Shown: positions 53,641 to 64,000 of the stretch, piece after piece
Position numbering within the stretch: position 1 is the stretch's first letter
Layout of the letters: each line of letters starts with the position of its first letter
Source of the DNA: Luzula sylvatica
Lineage: Eukaryota; Streptophyta; Magnoliopsida; Poales; Juncaceae
DNA: 64,000 nt
Direction of reading: 5' to 3'
NCBI GenBank assembly: GCA_946800325.1
Contig: OX326959.1
Span: 10,484,862-10,548,861 of the forward strand
Translations under genes and position numbers: made by a program
The notes under the pieces: model-generated
What the model was told of the DNA's origin: nothing
The model's database searches: none
Seen by the model: the letters and a program-made list of their open reading frames with translations, nothing else

Positions 53641-55773
53641 ATAAGTATTGTCGTAGTGTTTTCATTGCTAATTAATTTTCCGGGTTACTGATATTGCAAA
53701 GTCCGCCTTAGTAGGGCGGTCTTCTAAGTAAGTTCGAGGAGGTTATTTATGCTGACTCGCCATCGGTATATTGTTTCAAAGTGAATACATCATTTTCAGT
53801 ATCAATGTAAATATTTGCGTTTTGTGTTTCTTTTTTCATAACTTTTCTTTAATATGATTTAATGTATTTTAAAGTATATATAATTTAGTTACAATAATAA
53901 TAAAGTCTTCTCGAGTTTGTATTCTTGGTTTTTAATTTTTTTTTTAAGAAAAAAAAATTAAAACGGGCATATTTTTATTTTCTTTATTTACAAAAAGTAG
54001 GAATGAATAAATAAAACCAACAACTTTAATCAATGTTTTCAGAACCGGACCGGTTAAGCAACACAGATTAGTGTCGTATCATCAACACAATGGTCGAACC
54101 GCTGATTTTCTTCAAAATATTGTTTTTATATGTAATTATAATAACATAGACGACCACAAACTTTTACCTCATTAAAACAAATAAATCAATTATTAACTAA
54201 TTATGGATAACACCCAACTAGAAACTTGAAACACCCAAATAACAACATTGCCTAAGTACAAAAATTAATCAGTCCTAGATAAATGAACAAGCGAGTCAAA
54301 ATTTTGATATGCAAACTCAAATTAATATGTTGTTCTAATTTCTAACAAAATAATATAAAAAAATAAGATAGTTTCTCATTAAATGCCATAAATCATTAGT
54401 CCCGTAAGGAAAAAAAAATAATTCTTACAATACAAAATATTTTGCTTTATTGCCCTCATCAACTGTCGAATTATATTTCAAATTAAAACAATAAAAAGCA
54501 CCATCAAAACAAGAAACTTTGCTGGAAAATTGAAGCAAATTGCTCGAAAATCACTGGTAAAAGAGGAGTGATGCTTGCGAAAAATCTTCGAGAATTCCTC
54601 AGCAAATAAGTCAGATAAAAGATCTAAGATCTATATTGGCTCCGCAAAAACCCTGCAGAACAAAGAGGTTCTTGATTCGATTAATTCAGGTGGGCATTTG
54701 CTAGAAATCATTCAATAAATTCAAAATTACTAGGATAAAGCTTTGCAATATTAATTTAGAAAATAAACCCTCGTCAACCTTGATTCTTGAGTTAATGACC
54801 CCTTAAAAACTGAAATTAAGACAATGCAATCATGCAATATTAAAAACATTAGCTAAAGACCCCTTAAAAGTTAAAACTCAAGGGGCATACATGCAAAAGA
54901 CCCATTAGAAATTGTAAAAAAGAAACTGAATTATTTTAAAAATTGTAAAAGACAAAGACAATGCAATTATTCACCTACAAATTGGTTGCCTACACTGCTC
55001 TTTAAAATCAACTAAAAATTGTAATGAAATAAATAAAATGTGGTCAATTAATCAATTTGAAGGGACACATATCCAACAGACTCCTAAAAATGACCTAAAA
55101 TTGTAAAAAAGAAAGAGAATGTATACAGTATACAGTTTAAACAAGATTGGATTTAATACCTTGCTGTAAAGAACCCTCAATGCTATATATGCAATTTGAT
55201 ACATGCTGTGAAGAACCCTCAATTTGCAGGGACATATATGCAAAGAGGCAATTTTATGCAGTTTTGATACATGCTCACGAATTTAATACCATGCATATAT
55301 CTATTTTTTGTGTAAATAGGCAATTTTATCCGGCTTTAATTATACTACAAGATCTGAATATTACTACAAGATCCGGTTTCTAATTTTTACGGTAAAAAGG
55401 GTAAAAACTAAGATTTTGAATTGGAAAATTGAAAAAACACATACCAAGTGTAAACTTATATCTAAATCTTCGAGAATCACATAATTTAATTCAGTTCTAA
55501 ATCTTCTAAAGAGGGGACATCATCCAAACAAAAATCTGAAAAGCAGAAAAGAAGAAGATTAGGTGAGAAAGAAAAGGTAAAACATGAGAAGATTTATAAC
55601 ACAAAAACCATTTTCATCCCAACAAAACCCATTTTGTAGCAGTGACGTAATAAAAATCAAAATTACTATTACTACTAAGATTTATAACACTAAAAGTCCT
55701 TGCTATGATATAATCTTAAAATTGAACTTACCAATTAGAAAAATAGTCCAAATATCGAAGAAACCACCTTTCC
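53641..55773. other. AT-rich stretch between pseudogene copy 2 and mTERF copy 2
   Basis: About 2 kb that has no counterpart between the other small-gene/mTERF pairs, so it was probably inserted. Phrases such as GATTTATAACACAAAAA recur at 53610, 55590 and 55678, marking duplicated flank. No gene was recognised. Confidence 0.5.
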
Positions 55774-56901
55774 TTAAGCACAAGCAGAAGGATAAACCTT
55801 TGCAAGTTCCGGGGCTTTCTCTCTATACGGCAACACAAACTTCTCAACGAAGTTTTTGTCTGATATCTTACAAAAAGAAGAAAAACTCAAATTTATATTC
55901 ACCCCCTTTTCTTTCAAGATTCTTAGTACGTGATGCCTTGGAGCCAGTCTTTTCTCTAAACTAAAAACCAACAATTGAGGCTGAGAAGCCAAAGCTTTTG
56001 GATCAAAATTCACGTTTTTTACGAGGAAATTGATCTTCGTCTGCACGGTTTTGCTACAACAGTTTAGTAATGTAGGGAATTGCTTGAAAGCACGAATGAA
56101 TTCTTCGTCGGACCAGCCACATGTTTTTCTATAAAACTCAACTTTTTTATCCCACACTTCTTTCTTGATAAAACTGATTACTCCTAATGCACTCAAGAAC
56201 ATGCCAGATCCACGTCGAAACCCTAGCTCCTCAGTTCTCTCAAGGGCCTGCTTTATACGATCAGGATTTCCAATCATGAACCTCTGCCCAATTAGCATTG
56301 CCTTTGTTATATATTCTTGGGAAAATCCATATTCCTTCAATAGATTGATTATGGGAACTATATGTGCATCAATGTCCCGATTGAGAAGTAAGCGGTTTCT
56401 CTGGATAAGCTTCATCAAAGCTTCGTCATTATTGCCTACAATCTTTCTCCAATACTGGAGCCGTAGGAGTGTGTTATTCCCATTGAGGGATGAAGGGTTG
56501 GATTGAATCAAGTTGTAGAGTGTTTCCCCGGTGAAGCCAGCAGCCATTAGTTCACGGGCTCGAGGCTCGAGAACTTTCTCAACGTCTGAAGATAGAATTA
56601 TTGGGTCGAAGGAAATGAGATGTTTGATCTGGGCATATGAGAAACCGAGTTTTTTAAAGAATTGTATGACCAAGTCAGGCCGATTGGCGGTTTTGATAGG
56701 TGATAGGTTACTGGAAGCGGAGTGTTTGAGGGCTCTGTCAATGGAGAAGCCGAACGAGGAAATGAGATATTGGGCGATAAAAGGAATGTTCTTCGGTTGT
56801 TGCTCGGATTGGGTGGAAAGAGAGAGACGAAGAAAATTGGGGATTGGCATTAGGTGGTGACGGTGAACAGAGCATATTCTCCTTGTTATGAGAGAAGACA
56901 T
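55774..56901 (-). CDS. mTERF family protein, copy 2
   Basis: Intronless, 375 residues from MSSLLTRRICSVHRHH (56901); the frame is open for 12 more codons upstream as in copy 1. Same architecture: presequence, then mTERF helices with LISFDPIIL, LIQSNPSSL, LIQRNRLLL and FKQFPTLLN, and the same C-terminal KFVLPYREKAPELAKVYP. Substitutions relative to copies 1 and 3 are scattered, with no stop or frameshift, so it is likely functional. Its upstream flank contains the Helitron end (57161) at the same relative place as copy 1. Confidence 0.92.
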   Translation of the reverse strand: MSSLITRRICSVHRHHLMPIPNFLRLSLSTQSEQQPKNIPFIAQYLISSFGFSIDRALKHSASSNLSPIKTANRPDLVIQFFKKLGFSYAQIKHLISFDPIILSSDVEKVLEPRARELMAAGFTGETLYNLIQSNPSSLNGNNTLLRLQYWRKIVGNNDEALMKLIQRNRLLLNRDIDAHIVPIINLLKEYGFSQEYITKAMLIGQRFMIGNPDRIKQALERTEELGFRRGSGMFLSALGVISFIKKEVWDKKVEFYRKTCGWSDEEFIRAFKQFPTLLNCCSKTVQTKINFLVKNVNFDPKALASQPQLLVFSLEKRLAPRHHVLRILKEKGVNINLSFSSFCKISDKNFVEKFVLPYREKAPELAKVYPSACA

Positions 56902-57160
56902 GGTTTCTAGGGTTTCAAAGGGAAAGACGAGCTCCAAATGTGCTGTTGCCTGTTGAAGAGGGTTTTGGCCCTTTTGGGTTTTGGCAGAGAAGTAAAAAAA
57001 TCTAGGATCCTCTATAATTATTCACGTACAATTCTTTGAATCATTATTATTCATTCTCATGTCGACCTTTTTTTTTTATATTAATATATCATTTTTAATG
57101 AAAATAGATAATTATTTAAATGCCAACAATATTTTTTTCAGTTTTAATTTTGATATATAA

Positions 57161-57503
57161 CTAGGAGAATACTCGCGCTACGCGAAAAACATGTAAATTA
57201 TTCATTGTAATACAAATTACGCATTTGTATGATAATATTAATAATATTATATTAAAATAAAATTATTTGAATTCATTTATTTATGATTATTCATATGTCT
57301 TACAGTTATTTTCCATTATGATAACAAAAAAATCTTATTTTTTTAATCAAATAATAATATTTATATTAGTGTTATTATATAATAAGATATACGAATAAGA
57401 TATAATACAATTTTACGAAAAAAACATAACAACAAATAGTATATCATTGTTCATAATATTTCGTACAACATATAATATTAAAATAATAAATCATACAACA
57501 TAT
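57161..57503 (-). mobile_element. Family-2 Helitron, truncated by a duplication junction
   Basis: Minus-strand 3' end CTAG (57164-57161) with hairpin TCGCGTAGCGCGA, collinear with 48248-48388 plus 49442-49660. At about 57500 it switches within ACAACATATGG directly into exon 1 of the third small gene. Confidence 0.8.
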
Positions 57504-57889
57504 GGACAGGGAAAAATGTGGCTTTGGTACCAAAATCTGGTAGACTGGTACCCAGACCTCAAGGAGGTAAACTCAAATCTAGAATTTTTGTTTTAATTCT
57601 TTATTTCATGGACGAAGAAAAAAAAGTCATTTTCCTTTGAACTAATTTTCCATTTGTTCGATTTATAAGGGCATTGATATTCAGTTTGAGTACCATCACA
57701 ATCGGTTCGTTATTAATTCCTCACGACGCAAATGCAGCGAAAAAGCGGGGCCCATCAACTATTACAACGGAGAGACAGGACCCAAATGTCGGTGGTGCAC
57801 AAGCAAAAGCAATGGCTAGTAAGAAGAGACGGGAGGCCATGAAAGAGGCTATGGCCAAACTCAGAGAAAAGGGAAAAATTACCGAGTGA
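57504..57889 (+). pseudogene. Small lumen-protein gene, copy 3, 5' truncated
   Basis: Exon 1 begins mid-codon series at the sequence for TGKNVALVPKSG; the first about 17 codons, including the ATG, are replaced by Helitron DNA. An 8-nt insertion (TAGACTGG, about 57542-57549) shifts the frame before the donor. Exon 2 (from about 57671) is otherwise open and highly similar to copy 1, still reading LIFSLSTITIGSLL and KKRREAMKEAMAKLREKGK. Probably inactive as a plastid protein; a start from an internal codon would lack the transit peptide. Confidence 0.8.
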
Positions 57890-58062
57890 TGAATTATTTA
57901 TTTATTTTTCGTGTAATTTTATATTTCGTTATAATTTATTATATTTTGAGACGCTCTTATAAGATACGAAGATGATTCATAAATTTTTATTATAAAAAAG
58001 ACCTTGCTCTCATATAATCTTAAAATTCATATCATTTCAAAAATCGAAGAAACCACCTTTCC

Positions 58063-59190
58063 TTAATCACAAGAGGAAGGATAAACATTTGCGAGTTCCG
58101 GGGCTTTCTCTCTATACGGCAACACAAACTTCTCAACGAAGTTTTTGTCTGATATCGAACAAATAGAAGAAAAACTCCAATTTATATTCACCCCCTTTTC
58201 TTTCAAGATTGTTATTACGTGATGCCTTGGTGCCAGCCTTTCCTTTAAACTAAAAACCAACAATCGAGGCTGAGAAGCCAAAGCTTTTGGTTCAAAATTC
58301 ACGTTTTTTACGAGGAAATTGATCTTCATCTCCACGGTTTTGTTACAAAGTCCCAGTAATGTAGGATATTTCTTGAAAGCAAGAATGAATTCTTCGTCAG
58401 ACCAGCCACATGTTTTTCTATAAAACTCAACCTTTTTATCCCACGTTTCTTTCTTCATAGAACTGATTACTACAAATGCCTTCAAGAACATGACAGATCC
58501 ACGTCGAAACCCTATTTCCTCGGTTCTCTCCAGGGATTGCTTTATAGAATCGACATTTAGAAGTATGAACCTCTGCCCCATTAGCATTTCCTTGGTTATA
58601 TCTTCTTGGGAAAATCCATATTCGTTCAATAGATTGATTATGGGAACTACATGGGTATCAATGTCCAGATCGAGAAGTAGCCAGCTCTTCTGAATAAGCT
58701 TCATGAAAGTTTCGTCATTATTGCCTACACAATTTCTCCAATACTCGAGCCGTGGAAGGTTATTCTTCCTATTGAGGGAAGTAGGGTTGGATTGAATCAA
58801 CTGGATGAGTGTTTCGCCGGTGAACCCAGCAGACATTAGTTCACGGGCTCGAGGTTCGAGAACTTTCTCAACGTTTGAAGATAGAAGACATGGGTAGAAG
58901 GAAATGAGACGTTTGATCTGCGCATCAGAGAAACCGAGTTTTTTAAAGAACTGTATGACCAAGTCAGGCCGACTGGCGGTTTTGATAGGTGATAGGTTCG
59001 TGTAAGCGGAGTATTTGAGGGCTCTGTCAATGGAGAAGCCGAACGAGGAAATGAGATATTGGGCGATAAAGGGAATGTTCTTCGGTTGTTGCTCGGATTG
59101 GGTGGAAAGAGAGAGACGAAGAAAATGGGGGATTGGCATTAGGTGGTGACGGTGAACAGAGCATATTCTCCTTGTTAGGAGAGACGGCAT
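58063..59190 (-). CDS. mTERF family protein, copy 3
   Basis: Intronless, 375 residues from MPSLLTRRICSVHRHH (59190), with a 12-codon upstream opening as in the other copies. It has the mTERF repeats LISFYPCLL, LIQSNPTSL, LIQKSWLLL and FKKYPTLLG, and ends KAPELANVYPSSCD. It differs most from the others in the middle repeats (residues about 190-260), where specificity of helical-repeat proteins usually lies. No stop or frameshift. Its upstream flank lacks the Helitron present beside copies 1 and 2. Confidence 0.92.
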   Translation of the reverse strand: MPSLLTRRICSVHRHHLMPIPHFLRLSLSTQSEQQPKNIPFIAQYLISSFGFSIDRALKYSAYTNLSPIKTASRPDLVIQFFKKLGFSDAQIKRLISFYPCLLSSNVEKVLEPRARELMSAGFTGETLIQLIQSNPTSLNRKNNLPRLEYWRNCVGNNDETFMKLIQKSWLLLDLDIDTHVVPIINLLNEYGFSQEDITKEMLMGQRFILLNVDSIKQSLERTEEIGFRRGSVMFLKAFVVISSMKKETWDKKVEFYRKTCGWSDEEFILAFKKYPTLLGLCNKTVEMKINFLVKNVNFEPKALASQPRLLVFSLKERLAPRHHVITILKEKGVNINWSFSSICSISDKNFVEKFVLPYREKAPELANVYPSSCD

Positions 59191-62188
59191 GGTTTCTAGG
59201 GTTTCAAAGGTAAAGACGGGGCTCAAATGCCCTGGAAATGGAGATGGCCTTGCTGCGGAAGAGGGTTTTGGGTATTGAGTTTTGACAAAGAAGTACTAAA
59301 CTAGGATCCTCTATAATTATTTGCATACAATTCTTATAACGATTCGTTCTCATGTCACACCAATTTTTGCTATCAACATAACATTTTTTTAGTGAAAATG
59401 CATAATTTAAAGGAGATTTAGGTATTTATCTTTTCTAAACTTAAAATTACATATTTGTTCTTCTTAAAATAAAATATCATATTTATCCTTTCATAATATA
59501 AAATATCATATTTATCCAAATATTAAAAATTTCAATTTTTTCTGTTAAATTTAAGGATTTAACATTTAAAATTATTATGTTTATCTTTTACATATTTACT
59601 CTTCTAAAAATACAAAATATTATATTGATATTGGTGATTTTCGAGTAACGGGTTCGAGTGCGAGTATGATTTTTTATTCACGGATTTTTTTGGTTCGGGT
59701 TCAGGTAATACGTGAAAATTCGGATTCAGATATGGAGGAGACTTATCCAAACCCGCTCCGCCTCGTTGACATCCCTACACAACATACCTGAAACTTATTT
59801 ATGGATAAAAAAGTGTATATTATTTTCAAAAATGATTAAGACAATGAAAATATCAATAATTAATAATAATATATAAACATACAAATTTATAATATTGAAA
59901 TAAAATATATTATATGATAAAATAATTATACTTATGTTTTATTTATGAATTGAAAAGTGTATATTTATATACTTTTATATACTAAATCATGTATCCATAT
60001 TATGTAAAATAAACATAACTATAGACGAATAGTTAAATTGACGAATTATTAACGTATTACATTTTATTTGACCGAATATTTGACCAACTTGAAAAACATG
60101 TGATCCGAATATACACGAACATATTACGTATCATATTATTTGCATATCACGAATGACTAATTATGATTATGCCTTCAATTTTAAGTCAATATATTATTTT
60201 ATTGTCTAGTGTTATATTACACCTTCAATGTTATATTGAATGCTAAGTCGATATTTCTTTTTTTGAGTGTTAATATAGTGAGAATATAATATTGAAGTAC
60301 TGTTAATATATTATTTCTCGTGCCAATCCATTTTTAACCCTTAATATATTGTCGTGGATGTTATTATCTTTTGTGTAAATCTAATTTTTTAGTGTCACTA
60401 TTTTATTTTACAATCAAGATAATGTTTTCGACATCTTCTTTTACGGCATCATAAATTCTAATACGTTTTTTATTCAATAAAATGTAATATGAATTCACGA
60501 AAATAAAGAAAAGCCAGGTTATATCCCACAAATAAGAACAAAAATAAAAACCCGATTGGCATAGAAGGAAAAGAAATCATCAAGAAAAAGAATGCTTACA
60601 CGAGTAGAGGCCTTAACGAAGGGAAATAGGAAAGAAGAAGACGATGGCTTGCCGAGAAGGGAAATAGGAAAAAGAATGCGTTTTTTTATAGTTTATTGTT
60701 TATTTTTCATGAATTTTGAAAATCAGACACAAACAAGTAACAATGGAATGCTTCTTATTTTTTTCTCTCTGTGTTAACAGTAATATTCAATTACTGTATA
60801 TCTTCCGCTTAGTTCTAACGAAATTATGTTATATAATGAAATCATTTCTATTATGGGCTTTTAGTTATTTCTCAGATAATTAATTATATAATTAATGTTA
60901 ATCACACACTAAGTGTGACTTGGAAAACTGTTTTATGTTTTAGATTAGTGATTGAGATTAAACTTGCAATTAGTATAAATAGAGGTGCTTCATTGTAATC
61001 AATTGAACAAGTTTAATAAGAAAATCCAGTTAATTAATTCTCTTTCTTCTTCAACTCTCTTTACTCAATAAACAAAGTTTAATCTCTTCTTAATCAACAA
61101 CATTGAAACTCTATTGTATCTAACACACTGTGTTGTCTTCTAATTTTTTCCTATGCATATAATTAGACATTCATTTAATATATATAATCAATAATCAGTA
61201 CGATTTCACAGTTCCATGAACAATTTGTAAAAAATAATGAATTACACATTTACCGGCCAGTCTTATTACCTGACTATCACTACAACAATACTGACATTTC
61301 GAAACATTCACATATGATGTTGAATGCATGTATTAATGCTGTCATTTACATTTGACTGCACAAGACAAAAATGCAGTCCGGGCTAGTGTCCTCTATTCTT
61401 ACAATATCATTTCCCGTAATGTTTTGTAATTGTGAAACCAACAACATATTTTTGTGTCGCCAATTATAATAAAAATCGACATCATTTATCACTGTCGTTA
61501 ATACGGTAAAAATAATGCATTTACAAATGCTGTCATATACCCAAATGCATTGAATTATGATAAATGAAAACATTAAAAAATGCATCTGATTGTCACAATA
61601 AAAACATTTACAAATGCATTGGAATGGGAATAGACAAGGACAAATAATTGCATTCTAAAATGTTTTCGTAAAGAAAATTGGTAGTATTTAAAATTATCTT
61701 TTGTAAATGCATTAGAATGAGAATGGGCATGGATCAATGCTCGCTCCTCTCCCGTTACATTAACTTTACTGAAAAATTATCTTTTGTAACCATAACCATG
61801 ATATAATCCCATATCTAGGCAACATTGTCATCATGGAGATTATGTACTAAGGAAAGATCTAGTAACAAAAAAGTAGAGTATAAGCAAAAAACGAGACATA
61901 ATATTTATCAAAATTGATGAATTAAGGTTTGATTTTGGAAAACTATACATGATGCCTTAGCCAAAGGTACATGCAGGTGAAGCATAACCTTCAACTCATA
62001 ACCTTTAGTATTACTTCATCCATCAGGGACCAAACTGCATACAACAAAACAATTCTTCAGAATTTTTTTTATTTTTTTATGTTTAATATATAAAACAAAA
62101 CATTCCTCTGATTGGACATTGCACAGATAAATTAGATTTTTATTTAGTAAATCAAAAGAGAAATACTTATGTTCAAAATGATGAAATA
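59191..62188. other. Gene-free AT-rich stretch
   Basis: No coding frame with family support. The first about 200 bp share the mTERF upstream flank; the rest holds nothing that I can name. Confidence 0.55.
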
Positions 62189-63250
62189 CTAGCTTTATTC
62201 CCGCGCAATTGCGCGGGAGTCCTCGAGTTTGTCATGATTATTCGCACATCCGAGATTTGCTATATTTTTAACCCCTTAATTTTTTTGGATATTGTAAAAA
62301 ATCCTTTATCTTTTCGTAAACTTCAAAAATATTTTTGACCAAACTTTTATTTTAAAATACCCCTTATGGATGATATTAATTTTTTTTTTCCAAAATACCC
62401 TTCAAATCTCATATGTAATAATTAAAAGTTATTTTTGTTATTTTTTATTAATTTGAAGAAAATTCATAAACACTTCTTAACATGTAGTGATTTAAATTTT
62501 TTTTAATTATTACATATTTTGTTTATATAATTTTAATATTCCATTCTTTATTCATAAAAAACTAACATTAAATAATAATAAAATAAATAATAATAAATAA
62601 ACACCTTGCAAATATATTCATAGAAAATATCTATTTAAACATCTACTTTTTATTTTAGTTTTCCTTTTATGTATTTTTTAATAGTTTTATGATATTTTAT
62701 TTTTAAATATTTGCAAGATGTTCTTTTAATAATATTGTTGAACTTATTATAGTTTCATGTTAGTTTTTCAAGAAAAATAATACATAAGTCGAATATTTGT
62801 AATGAATGAAATATTAAAATTATATAACATATAACATATAGTAATTTTTTTTTAATTATTATATATTACAGAAAGTTTAAGAATTTTTTAAAATTAAAGG
62901 AAGCATTTTTTTTAATGAATAAATATGTAAATTAATTGTTTTTTACAATATCAAAAAATTTAAGGAGTCTTTTGAAAATTTTCCAAGTAAAGTGGTGATA
63001 GGAAGGCATAATAATGTGGTGATGTGGAGGCATGAGATGAGAGGAATTATTAATAATGTAAAAAAGGACCGAAATTTTAAAAAAAAAGGACCAAAATATT
63101 AATAAAAGTACCAAAATGCAAATTTAAAGGACTAAAATGTAAAAAAAAAGGACCAAAATGTAAAAAAAAAAAATTGTTTACAAAAAAGCCCCTGGCGACG
63201 TGGCTCATTGTGGGGGCAGCAAATTGTTCTACTTTAGTACTAAGGATAGA
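62189..63250 (-). mobile_element. Helitron, minus strand, 1,062 bp
   Basis: Minus-strand 3' end CTAG (62192-62189) beside an A, with perfect hairpin CCCGCGCAATTGCGCGGG at about 62199-62217. Minus-strand 5' end TCTATCCTTAGTACTAAAGT at 63250, followed inward by ATTTGCTGCCCCCACA and GAGCCACGTCGCCAGGGGC, as in the element at 3111. Confidence 0.82.
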
Positions 63251-64000
63251 TATAAATGACCAAAATGTGAAAAAAAAGGACCAAAATGTAATTTTTTTTT
63301 AAAAAGAAGACCAATTTGAGGCCACTGGACCAAAATGTAAATTGTAAAACTTCGAAGGACCAAAATGCAAATTTAAAGGACTAAAATGTAAAAAGAAAGG
63401 ACCAAAACATAATTTTTTTTTTAAAAAAGGGCTAATTTGTAAATAAAGAAGGACCAAAATGTAAAAAAAAAAAATTGTTTACAAAAAAGCCCCTGGCGAC
63501 GTGGCTCATTGTGGGGGCAGCAAATTGTTCTACTTTAGTACTAAGGATAGATATAAAAGACCAAAATGTGAAAAAAAAGAACCAAAATGTAATTTTTTTT
63601 TAAAAAGAGGACCAATTTTAGGCTCCTGGACCAAAATGTAAATTGTAAAACTTCGAAGGACCAAAATGCAAATTTAAAGGACTAAAATGTAAAAAAAAGG
63701 ACCAAAACGTAATTTTTTTTAAAAAAAGGACTAATTTGTAAATAAAAAAGGACCAAAATGTAAAAAAAAAAAAATTACAAAAAAACCCCTGGCGACGTGG
63801 CTCATTGTGGGGGCAGTAAATTGTTCTACTTTAGTACTAAGGATAGATATAAAGGACCAAAATGTGGAAAAAAAGGACCAAAATGTAAATTTTTTTTAAA
63901 AAGAGGACCAATTTGAGGCCCATGGACCAAAATGTAAATTGTAAAACTTCGAAGGACCAAAATGCAAATTTAAAGGACTAAAATGTAAAACAAAAAGGAC
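63251..64000 (-). repeat. Tandem 300-bp units each ending in a Helitron 5' terminus
   Basis: Units 63251-63551 and 63552-63847, and a third cut by the window end. Each consists of GGACCAAAATGTAA satellite closed by GCCCCTGGCGACGTGGCTC and CTACTTTAGTACTAAGGATAGA. They are 95 percent or more alike by eye. Confidence 0.88.

Overview
The window is nuclear DNA of a flowering plant, most likely a eudicot. Evidence for this is the strongly AT-rich intergenic DNA, short introns with GT-AG borders, plant-only families (DUF247, DUF936, C2-GRAM-VASt, a steroid dehydrogenase-reticulon fusion, a multicopy mTERF family), telo-boxes in front of ribosomal protein genes, and dense plant transposon debris (CTAG-ended Helitrons, a tRNA-like SINE, a solo LTR, MITEs). 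No bacterial, organellar or viral gene was recognised. The species cannot be fixed from the sequence.

Layout. 1-1 kb: a DUF247 gene cut by the window edge. 1.1-4.7 kb: a small LTR element without coding capacity, then a complete 1.6-kb Helitron filled with a TTTTGGTCC satellite. 5.1-10.5 kb: two multi-exon minus-strand genes, a 3-beta-HSD-like/reticulon fusion (564 codons) and a mitochondrial glyoxalase II (332 codons). 13.5-16 kb: a DUF936 gene (628 codons). 16-28.9 kb: gene-poor, with Helitrons, a SINE, MITEs and several tandem repeats. 28.9-29.8 kb: RPL38. 33.5-38.3 kb: an 18-exon C2-GRAM-VASt gene (594 codons) resembling BAGP1. 39 kb: a 300-bp TA-rich microsatellite. 41.4-41.8 kb: a large foldback. 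42.6-44.3 kb: RPL5 in eight coding exons. 46.2-59.2 kb: a cluster built from a repeated two-gene unit, a small predicted thylakoid-lumen protein facing tail-to-tail an intronless mTERF gene. All three mTERF copies are open; of the three small genes only the first looks intact. 62.2 kb to the end: a minus-strand Helitron followed by tandem 300-bp units that each end in the Helitron 5' terminus.

The housekeeping genes (RPL5, RPL38, glyoxalase II) are unrelated neighbours and no operon-like logic is expected. The region of most interest is 46-59 kb. There the order of Helitron insertion, tandem duplication, solo-LTR insertion and MITE insertion can be read directly from empty sites and target-site duplications. 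Other unusual points are the loss of the YxxxK catalytic pair in the dehydrogenase-reticulon fusion, a SINE flanked by 167-bp direct repeats, and the large foldback at 41.4 kb.

Exon borders were derived by hand from GT-AG sites, reading-frame continuity and family knowledge. No alignment or database search was run.
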